A DNA stretch of 64,000 nucleotides from JAKVBK01 sp022447275 (lineage in GTDB: Bacteria > Pseudomonadota > Alphaproteobacteria > Rhodobacterales > Rhodobacteraceae): positions 2,852,001-2,916,000 of the forward strand of contig CP138932.1 in the NCBI GenBank assembly GCA_047125605.1. Reading direction: 5' to 3'. Of this stretch, positions 1-8,595 are shown in pieces. Made by a program: the position numbers and the translations under genes. Every line of letters starts with the position of its first letter. Position 1 is the stretch's first letter. Under the pieces are notes generated by a model. It worked only from the letters and a program-made list of their open reading frames with translations, searched no databases and was not told the origin of the DNA.

Positions 1-65
1 CCCGTGTGATGCGCGAATATGAGGCGCGCCATGGGGTGCTGACGATGGATGAAACCACCGGATGA
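1..65 (+). CDS. 3' end of an upstream gene (partial)
   Basis: An open frame enters from the left edge and ends in TGA at 63-65, giving a C-terminus of about 20 residues ending DETTG. The stop overlaps the ATG at 62 of the next gene in an ATGA arrangement, so the two are translationally coupled and this is an earlier gene of the same operon. Too little is visible to name a function; the operon context suggests another part, or the substrate, of the export system that follows. Confidence 0.6.
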   Translation, partial: RVMREYEARHGVLTMDETTG

Positions 66-1969
66 AAGACCCCGCCGCCCCTTCAGTTGATCAAGGTGCC
101 GGTGCTGAGCCGGCGCAGGCGGCGGCTCAGCGAGGGAATGCGCTGTGGCGCGCAATGGCTGGCCCGTCTGCGCCGCGCGATCAGGCCGCGGCCTGGGCGG
201 AGCTTCTGTGGCAGCAATTGGAAGAAGAACCTGGGATTGAAATTCTGGCGGTCGCTGGCATGCGGTTTGACCCGGTCTCTCACAGGATCACGCCCTTGGG
301 CCTGCATCCTGCCAAGCGCGCTGCAACCCCGCTCATGATCCAAACGGCACAGCACGCTGGTGAGCAGGGTCAGCCGTCGGCGCGGGGGGCGCTGCCCTCA
401 GCACAAACCCCTGCCGACAAGCCCATGTGCGCGGCGGTGCCCACGATCATCGACGGCGATGTCAAAGGCGTTGTTTGCGCTGAGTTTCGCGCAGAGGGTG
501 AAGCGCAGATGCGACGCGCGATGCGGCGCCTGCAATGGGGGGCCGCCTGGCTGCGCGACCAGCTCCGCACGGAATGGGCCGAGGCGCAGGCGGACAGGTA
601 TCAGGCTGCTGTTGACGCGCTCAACTCCGTTGTTTCCGTGGCAGAGCGCGAGGATTTCATCACCGCCGCCGGGGCCGCTGTCACAGATCTTGCAACCCGG
701 TTCTCCTGCGTTCGTGTTTCCCTTGGATTGCGGCGCTGGCGCCATTGCCGGGTTCAGGCGATTTCTCATTCGGCGCAGTTCTCTCGGCGGATGAAGCTCG
801 TGCAACTGCTCTGCGCTGCGATGGATGAGGCCGTCGATCAACGCGTTGCTGTCCTCTACCCAGAGCCGGATGACGGGGCCGCCATCGCTACGCAAAAAGC
901 AAGGGCGCTGGCGCGGGACGACAATGCCGGACATGTCCTGACTGTCCCGCTCTATGCCGTTGACAAGTTCATCGGCGCGCTGGTGTTCGAGCGGCATGAA
1001 GACAATCCCTTTACCCCGCGCGATCTGGAGATTCTGGAGGCAGTCGCCACGGTTATGGCGCCAATCCTTGAGGAAAAACGCCGAAATGACCGGCTGTTGC
1101 TCACCAAAGGCATAGAGGTTTCGGGCAACCAGTTGCGCCGCCTGCTGGGCCCCTCGCATCTGATCCGCAAGCTGGTATTCGCAGCCTTGATCGGGCTTGG
1201 CATCTTTTTCTGGTATGCCGAGGCGCCCTTCGAGGTCAGTGCAGATGCGCAGGTGACGGGAACGATTGAGCGCTCGATTGTGCCCAGTTTTGACGGTTAT
1301 ATCGCGGCGGCACCTGTCCGCGCGGGTGAGATGGTCGCCCAAGGGGATCTTCTGGTGCAGCTTGATGATCGGGACCTGCTGCTGGAGCGGCAGCGGCTTG
1401 TCACCCAACGCCAGCGTCAACAGATCGAGTTTGACCGCGCCGTCGCCGCCAGAGACCGGGCAGAGACCAGCATTCGCCAAACACTGGTTGAACAGGCCGA
1501 TGCCGAGATTGCCCTTCTCGACAAGCAACTGGCGCGCACGCAGCTTCTTGCACCCTTTTCCGGCATGGTTTTGTCGGGCGATCTCAGCCAATCCATCGGC
1601 TCTGCTGTCAGCCGGGGCCAACAATTGCTGTTGCTTGCGCCGGCGGATGCCTACCGGGTGAAATTGCAGGTGGATGAGCGGCAGATTGCAGATATGGCGG
1701 CAGGGCAAGAAGGGGCGCTGCGCGTCACGGCCTTGCCCACCGAAACCTTCCCGATCCGCATTGAGAAGATCACCCCCGTGGCCACCCATGAAGAGGGCCG
1801 CACGACTTTCGAAGTAGAAGCGGTGTTCCTGCAAGAGGCCGCCCGCCTCCGTCCGGGTATGGAAGGTGCCGCGCGGGTCAAGATTGATGACCGTCGGCTG
1901 GTCGTAATCTGGACAAAGCCCATGATGGATTGGGCCCGCGTCGCGCTATGGCGCTGGTGGCCGGTTTAG
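62..1969 (+). CDS. GAF domain / transmembrane / HlyD-type adaptor fusion protein
   Basis: 635 residues. An N-terminal cytoplasmic part includes a GAF-like segment (about residues 180-350). A single membrane segment follows (about 366-384), then a periplasmic HlyD-type region. That region has a biotinyl-lipoyl-like strand pair (IVPSFDGYI... then LLVQLDDRD), a helical hairpin, a second lipoyl half and a C-terminal barrel (about 390-620). HlyD proteins bridge inner and outer membrane in exporters; a GAF domain on the cytoplasmic side is unusual and would let the adaptor bind a small ligand or partner. The start is coupled to the preceding gene (ATGA) and the next gene begins 2 bases after the stop. 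The domain reading is visible in the sequence; the export role is inferred from family and context. Confidence 0.8.
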   Translation: MKDPAAPSVDQGAGAEPAQAAAQRGNALWRAMAGPSAPRDQAAAWAELLWQQLEEEPGIEILAVAGMRFDPVSHRITPLGLHPAKRAATPLMIQTAQHAGEQGQPSARGALPSAQTPADKPMCAAVPTIIDGDVKGVVCAEFRAEGEAQMRRAMRRLQWGAAWLRDQLRTEWAEAQADRYQAAVDALNSVVSVAEREDFITAAGAAVTDLATRFSCVRVSLGLRRWRHCRVQAISHSAQFSRRMKLVQLLCAAMDEAVDQRVAVLYPEPDDGAAIATQKARALARDDNAGHVLTVPLYAVDKFIGALVFERHEDNPFTPRDLEILEAVATVMAPILEEKRRNDRLLLTKGIEVSGNQLRRLLGPSHLIRKLVFAALIGLGIFFWYAEAPFEVSADAQVTGTIERSIVPSFDGYIAAAPVRAGEMVAQGDLLVQLDDRDLLLERQRLVTQRQRQQIEFDRAVAARDRAETSIRQTLVEQADAEIALLDKQLARTQLLAPFSGMVLSGDLSQSIGSAVSRGQQLLLLAPADAYRVKLQVDERQIADMAAGQEGALRVTALPTETFPIRIEKITPVATHEEGRTTFEVEAVFLQEAARLRPGMEGAARVKIDDRRLVVIWTKPMMDWARVALWRWWPV

Positions 1970-1971
1970 CC

Positions 1972-4122
1972 ATGTCGGTGCGCGCCTTCCTCTCTTCGGA
2001 CTGGTACCGGGTTGCCCCGCTGAAGGTGCGCCTGCGCGGCCATGTGGAAAGTCACCGCCAGGATTTCAGGGGTGATATCTGGTACGTGCTGCAAGACCAC
2101 CATAGCGGCAAGTTTCACAGGATTACTCCGGCGGCAAACTACATGCTGGCGCTGATGAATGGTCAGCGCAGCATGCAGGCAATCTGGGAAGCCGCCTGCA
2201 CCCGCTTTCCTGAAGAGCCGCCCACACAGTCAGAGACGATCCGCCTGATGGCGCAGTTGCACCGTGCGGATCTGATTGTCAGCGACCTGCCGCCCGACAT
2301 GGCCGAGATCGGCGAACGGCACGGCAAGCAGAAGCGTCAGACGATGCTTGCACGTATCCGCAACCCCATGGCCCTGCGTCTGCCGCTGTTTGATCCTGAT
2401 CGGTTCCTCGGGGCAACGCTGCCGCTTGTGCGGTGGCTTTATTCGCCGCTTGGGTTTGTCCTTTGGCTGGGACTGGTGATCAGCGGTCTGGTGTTGTTTG
2501 GGCTGAACTATACCGCGCTGACCGATGGCTTTCGGGATCAGGTACTGGCGGCAGAAAATCTGATCATCATTGTGCTTGCCTATCCGCTGGTCAAAGCGCT
2601 GCACGAGTTGGGGCACGGCTATGCCGCAAAGGCCTGGGGTGGTGAGGTGCATGAGATCGGCGTGATGTTCCTCGTGTTCATTCCGGTGCCCTATGTCGAT
2701 GCTTCGGATTCAGCGGCCTTTGCGAGCAAATGGCGTCGCGCCGTCGTGGGCGGGGCCGGCATCATGGTTGAGTTGGCCCTGGCGGCCTTGGCCCTGATTT
2801 TCTGGGTCAATGCCGAGCCGGGCCTGCTGCGGGCCTTTGCCTTCAACGTGATGTTGATCGGGGGCATCTCAACCTTGCTGTTCAACGGAAATCCGCTGTT
2901 GCGGTTTGACGGCTATTTCGTGATGAGCGACCTGCTTGAGATCCCAAACATGGGGCAGCGCGCAAACAAGTACTTCTTTTACCTGATCCGCCGGTACCTG
3001 TTTCGCATCAAGGACGCCACCAGCCCTGTTACTGCCCGGGGCGAACGCGGCTGGTTTTTCTTTTATGCCATCGCCGCCTTTATCTACCGCCTCTTTATCA
3101 GCTTTGCGATTGCGCTTTTCGTGGCCTCGAAGTTCTTTTTCATCGGGATCATCCTGGCGATCTGGGCGCTGATCAACACGTTCGTCAGCCCGATCTTGAA
3201 GGGGATCAAATACATGGCTACGTCGCCGGAACTGCGCGGCAAGCGCGGTGCGGCGGCGGCGGTGGTCGGGCTGGTTATGGCGGGCATTCTGGGGGCGTTT
3301 CTCTATCTGCCAAGCCCCTATGTCACTGTCAGCTACGGCGTTGTTTGGCTGGGTCAAAACCAGATCATCCGGGCCCAAACCGATGGTATCGTCACCGAGG
3401 TTGCGATGGCCAACGGGGCGCAGGCGCAAGCCGGGCAAGAGGTTGTCACCCTGTCGGATGAAGTTTTGGACCTGCGGATTGAAGCACTGCGCTCGCAGCT
3501 GCGCGAGAATGAGTTGCGGCTTCGGGTTGCCACGCTGACGGATCAGGTTCAGGCGCAGCTTCTGCGTGACCGCGTGGCACTGCTTGAGGATCAGATCGCT
3601 GGTCTCGGCGAACGGCGTGCCGCGCTGAGTGTCACGGCCCCCGGCGCTGGGCGCGTTGTGATCGAGGATCCGCAAAACCTTCCCAATCGGCTTGTTCAGC
3701 AGGGCGAGGTGATTGGCTACATCGTTGGCGACGATGCCATGGCCCTGCGCGTGGCGATCCCGCAGGCCAAGGCAGAGTTGATCCGCAGCCGGACCGAGAC
3801 GGTGGAGATCTTGTTCTTTGACGATCCTGCAAACCCGGTGCCCGCGCGTTTGATCGCAGAGCTTCCGCAATCCCAGAACACAGTGCCTTCGCGCGCGCTG
3901 GCCACGGAGGGCGGCGGCGATATCGTGCTTAATCCCGCCGGGCAAACCGCCCTTTCGACATTGGAAAGCGTGTTTCAGTTCGAAGTTGCGCCGCTGCACG
4001 CCCGGGAGGTGTCTCATGTGGGGCAGCGCGCGCTGGTGAAGTTCGATCATGGGACAGAGCCGGTGGGCTTTCGGCTGTATCGCGGGCTCAGGCAAGTCTT
4101 TTTGAGGCAGTTCAATGTCTAG
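1972..4122 (+). CDS. PqqD-like / M50 zinc metalloprotease / HlyD fusion membrane protein
   Basis: About 716 residues from ATG 1972; in-frame starts at 1948 and 1930 would overlap the previous gene. Residues about 10-105 resemble a PqqD-type peptide-binding module. A polytopic membrane domain follows with HELGH at residues 211-215 and a second M50 motif (NGNPLLRFDG, from residue 305), so the zinc site of a site-2-type protease looks intact. The C-terminal 250 residues are HlyD-like, with lipoyl halves around a coiled coil. Similar PqqD-M50-HlyD proteins are known from peptide maturation and export loci. With the radical SAM gene at 8582 this suggests recognition, processing and export of a modified substrate. 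Its 3' end overlaps the SecA-like gene by 8 bases. Confidence 0.82.
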   Translation: MSVRAFLSSDWYRVAPLKVRLRGHVESHRQDFRGDIWYVLQDHHSGKFHRITPAANYMLALMNGQRSMQAIWEAACTRFPEEPPTQSETIRLMAQLHRADLIVSDLPPDMAEIGERHGKQKRQTMLARIRNPMALRLPLFDPDRFLGATLPLVRWLYSPLGFVLWLGLVISGLVLFGLNYTALTDGFRDQVLAAENLIIIVLAYPLVKALHELGHGYAAKAWGGEVHEIGVMFLVFIPVPYVDASDSAAFASKWRRAVVGGAGIMVELALAALALIFWVNAEPGLLRAFAFNVMLIGGISTLLFNGNPLLRFDGYFVMSDLLEIPNMGQRANKYFFYLIRRYLFRIKDATSPVTARGERGWFFFYAIAAFIYRLFISFAIALFVASKFFFIGIILAIWALINTFVSPILKGIKYMATSPELRGKRGAAAAVVGLVMAGILGAFLYLPSPYVTVSYGVVWLGQNQIIRAQTDGIVTEVAMANGAQAQAGQEVVTLSDEVLDLRIEALRSQLRENELRLRVATLTDQVQAQLLRDRVALLEDQIAGLGERRAALSVTAPGAGRVVIEDPQNLPNRLVQQGEVIGYIVGDDAMALRVAIPQAKAELIRSRTETVEILFFDDPANPVPARLIAELPQSQNTVPSRALATEGGGDIVLNPAGQTALSTLESVFQFEVAPLHAREVSHVGQRALVKFDHGTEPVGFRLYRGLRQVFLRQFNV

Positions 4123-6142
4123 GGTGATTGGCTACGAAACTGTACTTGGCGGCACGTCGGTGCGCCCGCCCCAAACCATTGAGTATGCCGAAGCCCCGGA
4201 ACGGCCAGAGACCGACCTTGACCGCGCTTGGGCTTGGCTGCAGGGGGCTTTTGTGGCGCAGGGTGCGCGGGCCCGGGCGCGGCGATTGCGCCCCATTTTG
4301 CGGCACACCAAGCGCCATGCAAAACGGTTTTCCGCAATGACAAACGCGGATTTGCGCGCGGCTGCCACAGCGCTGCGCCCGCGCTTGCGCAAGGGCGTTA
4401 AGGATCACGCTTTTCCCGTTGCTCTGGCCGGGGAAAGCTTTGCCCTGATCCGGGAAGCGGCCGAACGGACGCTTGGCATGCGCCCCTATGACGTTCAGCT
4501 CTTGGGTGCCTGGGCCATGCTTTGCGGGCAGATTGCCGAGATGCGCACAGGCGAGGGCAAAACGCTCTGTGCAACGCTGGCTGTGGCGACAACGGCGCTT
4601 TCGGGCCGGCAAGTGCACTTGATGACCGTCAATGACTATCTGGCGGAACGCGATGCAATGGAAATGGGGCCGCTCTATGATTTCCTGGGTCTGACCCGCG
4701 CCACAGTGCTGCAAGGCCAGGATGGCGACACCCGTCAGGCGGCCTATGGCCGTGACATCGTCTATGGGACGAACAAGGAAATCGCCTTTGATTATCTGCG
4801 TGACCGCGCCGTGCTGCGTCGCGCCCCGGGAAATCTCCAGCGGAAGGTGGATCGGATTACCGGGGCCAACAGCGCAATGGATCTGAGATTGCGCGGCCTG
4901 CCCGTTGCCTTTGTCGATGAGGCAGACAGCGTCCTGATCGACGAGGCACGCACCCCACTGATCATTTCTGGCACGGGCGAGCTAGAAGGCGGCTTGCCTC
5001 ACACGGTCTATTACAGCGCCATGCTGATCGCCCGGAACATGACCGAGGGGCGACACTTTCGAATCCCGAAGGGTGTCCGGCGGGTTGAGATACTCGACGA
5101 AGGCTATGACTGGCTGGACCGCCGAACCCTGAATCGCCCCGACCAGCTGGGCGTGGAGGTGATCCGCGATCATACAGTCCTTCAGGCGCTCAACGCCTTG
5201 CATATTTTCCATGAGGGCGAAGCCTATATCGTGCGCGATGAGAAGGTGCAGATTGTGGACGAACATACCGGTCGCGTGATGCCAGATCGAACTTGGTCTG
5301 ACGGGCTGCACCAGATGGTGGAACTAAAAGAAGGCGTCCCACTCAGCGAAACCCGCGAAACCCTGTCGCGCATGACGTACCAGCGGTTCTTTCGCCGCTA
5401 TGCGCATCTGGCTGGCATGACCGGGACGGCTCAGGATGCCGCATGGGAATTGTGGTCTGTCTATCGTCTTGCCGTGTCGCGGATTCCAACCAACAGGCCT
5501 GATATCCGCAAAAAAAAGCGCGACCGCGTTTTTGTTTCAGAACGCCGAAAGGTGGCGGGTCTGTGCCGTCGCGTGGCGAGTTTGCATGATGCGGGCCAGC
5601 CTGTCCTGATCGGCACCCGCACGATCGTTGCCAGCCAGCATGTGAGCGCCGCGCTGACGAAAGCCGGGCTGAAGCACACGGTTCTCTCTGCTGAGCAGGA
5701 TGCCCATGAGGCTGCCCTGATTGCCAAAGCCGGACATCGGGGCGCAATTCTTGTGGCTACAAACATGGCCGGGCGGGGCACGGACATCAAACTTGGCCCC
5801 GAGGTGGCAGCACTTGGTGGGCTGGCCGTTCTGCTCAGTGAACGTCATGACAGCCGGCGGGTGGATCGCCAGTTGGAGGGCCGTTGCGGCCGCCAGGGCG
5901 CGCCGGGACAGACCGAAGCCTGGCTCAGCCTTGAAGATGAGCTGATGACGGGCCCGGATGCTGCCATCTTGCGGCGGGTGGGCAAGGTTTTGGCCTTCTC
6001 GCTTGGGCCTTGGGCCGCCGCCTGGTGCATTCGCGCGCGGCAACGGCGGGTTGAGCGCCTGCATGCCCAGATGCGGCGTGATCTCATGAAGCAGGATCGC
6101 CGGCTTGGCAATGTCATGGCGTTCTCTGGCGAACTTGAATAG
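4115..6142 (+). CDS. short SecA-like preprotein translocase ATPase
   Basis: 675 residues with the SecA motor core: Walker A GEGKT (Lys149), Walker B DEAD (from Asp268) followed by the SecA signature IDEARTPLIISG, motif TNMAGRGTDIKLG and GRCGRQGAPG. The protein is about 225 residues shorter than housekeeping SecA (about 900). It stops soon after the second nucleotide-binding domain, so most of the C-terminal helical scaffold and the zinc-binding SecB-contact tail are missing. It is therefore an accessory SecA paralogue, not the general SecA. It overlaps the M50 gene by 8 bases and is followed 17 bases later by a soluble HlyD-type adaptor, so it probably energises export of a dedicated substrate. 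The ATPase assignment is strong; the client is unknown. Confidence 0.9.
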   Translation: MSRVIGYETVLGGTSVRPPQTIEYAEAPERPETDLDRAWAWLQGAFVAQGARARARRLRPILRHTKRHAKRFSAMTNADLRAAATALRPRLRKGVKDHAFPVALAGESFALIREAAERTLGMRPYDVQLLGAWAMLCGQIAEMRTGEGKTLCATLAVATTALSGRQVHLMTVNDYLAERDAMEMGPLYDFLGLTRATVLQGQDGDTRQAAYGRDIVYGTNKEIAFDYLRDRAVLRRAPGNLQRKVDRITGANSAMDLRLRGLPVAFVDEADSVLIDEARTPLIISGTGELEGGLPHTVYYSAMLIARNMTEGRHFRIPKGVRRVEILDEGYDWLDRRTLNRPDQLGVEVIRDHTVLQALNALHIFHEGEAYIVRDEKVQIVDEHTGRVMPDRTWSDGLHQMVELKEGVPLSETRETLSRMTYQRFFRRYAHLAGMTGTAQDAAWELWSVYRLAVSRIPTNRPDIRKKKRDRVFVSERRKVAGLCRRVASLHDAGQPVLIGTRTIVASQHVSAALTKAGLKHTVLSAEQDAHEAALIAKAGHRGAILVATNMAGRGTDIKLGPEVAALGGLAVLLSERHDSRRVDRQLEGRCGRQGAPGQTEAWLSLEDELMTGPDAAILRRVGKVLAFSLGPWAAAWCIRARQRRVERLHAQMRRDLMKQDRRLGNVMAFSGELE

Positions 6143-6159
6143 AAAAGGGGAAGGGAAAA

Positions 6160-6987
6160 ATGTTTTTTAACAGACAGTTAATTTCTGTGTCTCTGGCGCT
6201 GACGGCCCTTCTTGCCCCCCCTGTTGCGGCGCAGGAGATGGGGCCATTTGATTGCGTGATGGATCCAAACCTTGTCGTTGAGATTGGCGCCCCCATCCCG
6301 GGTGTTCTGGCAGAGGTGGGCGTTGCACAAGGTGACGTGGTCGCTGCGGGGCAGCCCATTGCGCGGCTCAACAGCGATGTGGAGATGTCGACCATGGCCC
6401 TGTTGGAACTGCGCGCGGACTCCAAGGTGGCGATCGAGGCGCAGCGCGCTCAGGTCGAGGTGATCCAAGCCCAGCAGGATCGCATCATGACCCTCGTAGA
6501 GCGCAACGTGGCCAGCCCGGATCAGCTGGAACGGGTCAATGCCGAGCTGGTGACGGCCCATGCGCTTTTGGCCCAGGCCGAACTGGAGCAGGAAGTGGCC
6601 GCGCTTGAGCTGGCCCGGGCCCGCATTCAGATGGAACAAAGAACCATCAAAAGCCCGATCGCAGGCGTTGTGCAGCACCGCCACAAATCAGCCGGGGAAT
6701 ATATTGCTGCAAACGGCGCCATTGTCACACTTGCCCAGCTAGACCCCCTGAAGGTCGAGGCGTTCCTGCCCGTGGATGTCTTTCCCATGCTGCAAACGGG
6801 GATGACAGCACGCCTGACGCCCGCCCCGCCCTTTGAACAAGAGCACCCTGCCATCATTTCCGCCATCGATCAGATCTTCGATGCGGCCTCGGGCACGTTT
6901 GCAGTGCATCTTGAGCTGCAAAACCCGGACATGGCGCTGCCTGCAGGCCATCGCTGCCTTGTGAGCTTCGCCTCCGATGCAGGGTAG
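6160..6987 (+). CDS. HlyD/RND-type periplasmic adaptor protein
   Basis: 275 residues with a clear signal peptide (positive start, hydrophobic core, PPVAAQ cleavage region near residue 25). A lipoyl half, an alpha-helical hairpin (about 85-165), a second lipoyl half (SPIAGVVQHRH) and a beta-barrel region follow. It is short for an RND adaptor. The start is supported by a purine-rich Shine-Dalgarno (AAGGGGAAGGG) just upstream. This is the third adaptor-like protein in the operon but the only one without a membrane anchor, so it may act with the two membrane-bound fusions or with an outer-membrane factor encoded elsewhere. It overlaps the next gene by 11 bases. Confidence 0.82.
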   Translation: MFFNRQLISVSLALTALLAPPVAAQEMGPFDCVMDPNLVVEIGAPIPGVLAEVGVAQGDVVAAGQPIARLNSDVEMSTMALLELRADSKVAIEAQRAQVEVIQAQQDRIMTLVERNVASPDQLERVNAELVTAHALLAQAELEQEVAALELARARIQMEQRTIKSPIAGVVQHRHKSAGEYIAANGAIVTLAQLDPLKVEAFLPVDVFPMLQTGMTARLTPAPPFEQEHPAIISAIDQIFDAASGTFAVHLELQNPDMALPAGHRCLVSFASDAG

Positions 6988-7708
6988 CGCGGCGCAAAGG
7001 CTGCTTGCCGCCACCGAGGGTTTGCCTTGCGAGCGCATATTCGAGCCCTCCGTGAAGCTGACGCATACGGGCGTTGTCTCAGATCGGGGGCTTGTCTCCG
7101 TGCCGCGGGCGGCTGTCACGGCAGATCGCATCGGCCAAATCTGCGCTGAACTCGGTGCGGTGCAGACGCCGGGGATCATCGCCCATTTGCCAAAGGCGCA
7201 GGCCGTGCATTTTGGTGCCGATGGAGAGATTGGAAAGCTCTATCTCGAGTTTGCTCCGCAAGATGCGCCCGAGCAGGGCCTCGTGTTCATCGCAGCCAAA
7301 TGGCGCGGGCCAGACGCCGCAGAGGATCGCTACCACACCCTCACCTGCCTCTCCCGATCTGAGATGGCGGAAGAGGTTGCGCAGGGGCTGCCGGAACCGG
7401 CCTTTCATGCGGTAATGTCCGCGGTTTTGGAGCGCGCGCGGATGGGCGATCCAGATGGCGAAGCCGTTGTCTTGAAGGTGACGCAAAAGGGCTCTGCGCG
7501 GATGTCTTATGACGTGTCGCTTGCCGATGGTGGACAGGCGCTGGAGCGATACTTCCCGATACTGACGCCGCTTTTTGCCTGTCTGGGCCGATCCAGCGCA
7601 GAGTTGCCTGCGCAGGCCAGGCAGGCGCTTCTTGGGCATATCGCCATGGGCAGTGCGAAGAACGGGGCCCCCTTTGCCACACTCTATTACGGGGCGCACG
7701 CAGTATGA
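6977..7708 (+). CDS. unrecognised protein of the export operon
   Basis: 243 residues, no signal peptide and no membrane segment, so probably cytoplasmic. I do not recognise the family. The sequence is mixed alpha/beta, with a PKAQAVHFGADGEIGKLYLE stretch and a conserved-looking C-terminus (FATLYYGAHAV). It overlaps the adaptor gene upstream by 11 bases and the next gene by 4 bases (ATGA), so it is firmly part of the operon. An accessory role in substrate handling or in regulating the SecA-like motor is possible but is inference only. Confidence 0.7.
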   Translation: MQGSAAQRLLAATEGLPCERIFEPSVKLTHTGVVSDRGLVSVPRAAVTADRIGQICAELGAVQTPGIIAHLPKAQAVHFGADGEIGKLYLEFAPQDAPEQGLVFIAAKWRGPDAAEDRYHTLTCLSRSEMAEEVAQGLPEPAFHAVMSAVLERARMGDPDGEAVVLKVTQKGSARMSYDVSLADGGQALERYFPILTPLFACLGRSSAELPAQARQALLGHIAMGSAKNGAPFATLYYGAHAV

Positions 7709-8595
7709 GCGGGCCGGTTGATTGGTTATCCCGCGCGGCCTCTGAGCAAAGCCGCCCCTCCGATCCGGCGCTGGATTTCTGCCTCTGGCCATACGCGCCA
7801 CCGCAAGAGGCAATCCCTGGTGCCCTGCGCAGTTCGGCCCTGCTTTTTGCCAGCTTTGCTGCTGCGGATGCGGGGCCTGAAATGGCGCGTCTGATCCCGC
7901 GGTTGCAGGGACGCTGGGGGCGGTTTGCAACTGTCTGGGGGCTGAAATGGGGGCAAGGACAGGCCAGTTGGGAGTTCTATTTCTATGACTACGCCCGCGA
8001 GCAGCGCCGATATGGGGTTGATGATTTCGTCGCGGTCACGGGCGATCTGCTCGCGTGTGCGCTGCCCTGCCCAGACAGGGTGCCCTATTTCATGTTTTCC
8101 GTCGAAATAGAGCCGCGCCACCTGATCGGCGCACCGCTGGAGCAGATCGATATCTACATCGGCAATCCGGGATCAACCGTGTCCTCGGGTATTTGCTATG
8201 GCCAGACACGCACGGGCCGCCATCTGCGGAACTTCTATTTCTTTTTCGATGCGGAAACGCAGTCGGAGGACATCCTCGACAAGCTGACAGAGTCGGCCTT
8301 CCTCAAACAGGAAAGCCTCCACATCCCCAGTCTGCTCTGGCCGGAAATGGAAGGCGCTCAGACCATTGTGGTGGCGAATAAGCAGAACCGGGATTCCCTG
8401 TATTTCAGCCGGATCAAAGTCGATCAGCTTATCCATTTCATGGAGCGGCTTGCCTTTCCAGATACCCTGCAGCGCTATGTCTGCGAGAATCGTGATAGGC
8501 TGGCCCATCACCTTTTTGACGTCGGATGGGATTATGACGTTGGCCCGCAAGGGCAAATCGTTCCGAGCAAGGGCAGCATCTATGGCATCGTCTGA
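7705..8595 (+). CDS. unrecognised protein of the export operon
   Basis: 296 residues, soluble, with many aromatic residues (WEFYFYDYAREQRRYG; NFYFFFDAET). No signal peptide or membrane helix is visible and I do not recognise a family. The general make-up resembles the preceding gene product, so the two may be paralogues or partners, but I cannot demonstrate homology by eye. The ATG overlaps the previous stop (ATGA), and its own 3' end overlaps the radical SAM start by 14 bases. The immediate coupling to the radical SAM enzyme makes a substrate-presenting or scaffold role possible. Confidence 0.7.
   Translation: MSGPVDWLSRAASEQSRPSDPALDFCLWPYAPPQEAIPGALRSSALLFASFAAADAGPEMARLIPRLQGRWGRFATVWGLKWGQGQASWEFYFYDYAREQRRYGVDDFVAVTGDLLACALPCPDRVPYFMFSVEIEPRHLIGAPLEQIDIYIGNPGSTVSSGICYGQTRTGRHLRNFYFFFDAETQSEDILDKLTESAFLKQESLHIPSLLWPEMEGAQTIVVANKQNRDSLYFSRIKVDQLIHFMERLAFPDTLQRYVCENRDRLAHHLFDVGWDYDVGPQGQIVPSKGSIYGIV

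Noticed and set aside
398..1834. A 478-residue minus-strand open frame opposite the GAF-HlyD gene
   Set aside because: Antisense shadow without a ribosome site or domain; the plus-strand reading has clear domains and operon coupling.
2869..4095. A 408-residue minus-strand frame opposite the M50-HlyD gene
   Set aside because: Shadow; low-complexity basic composition and no start signal.
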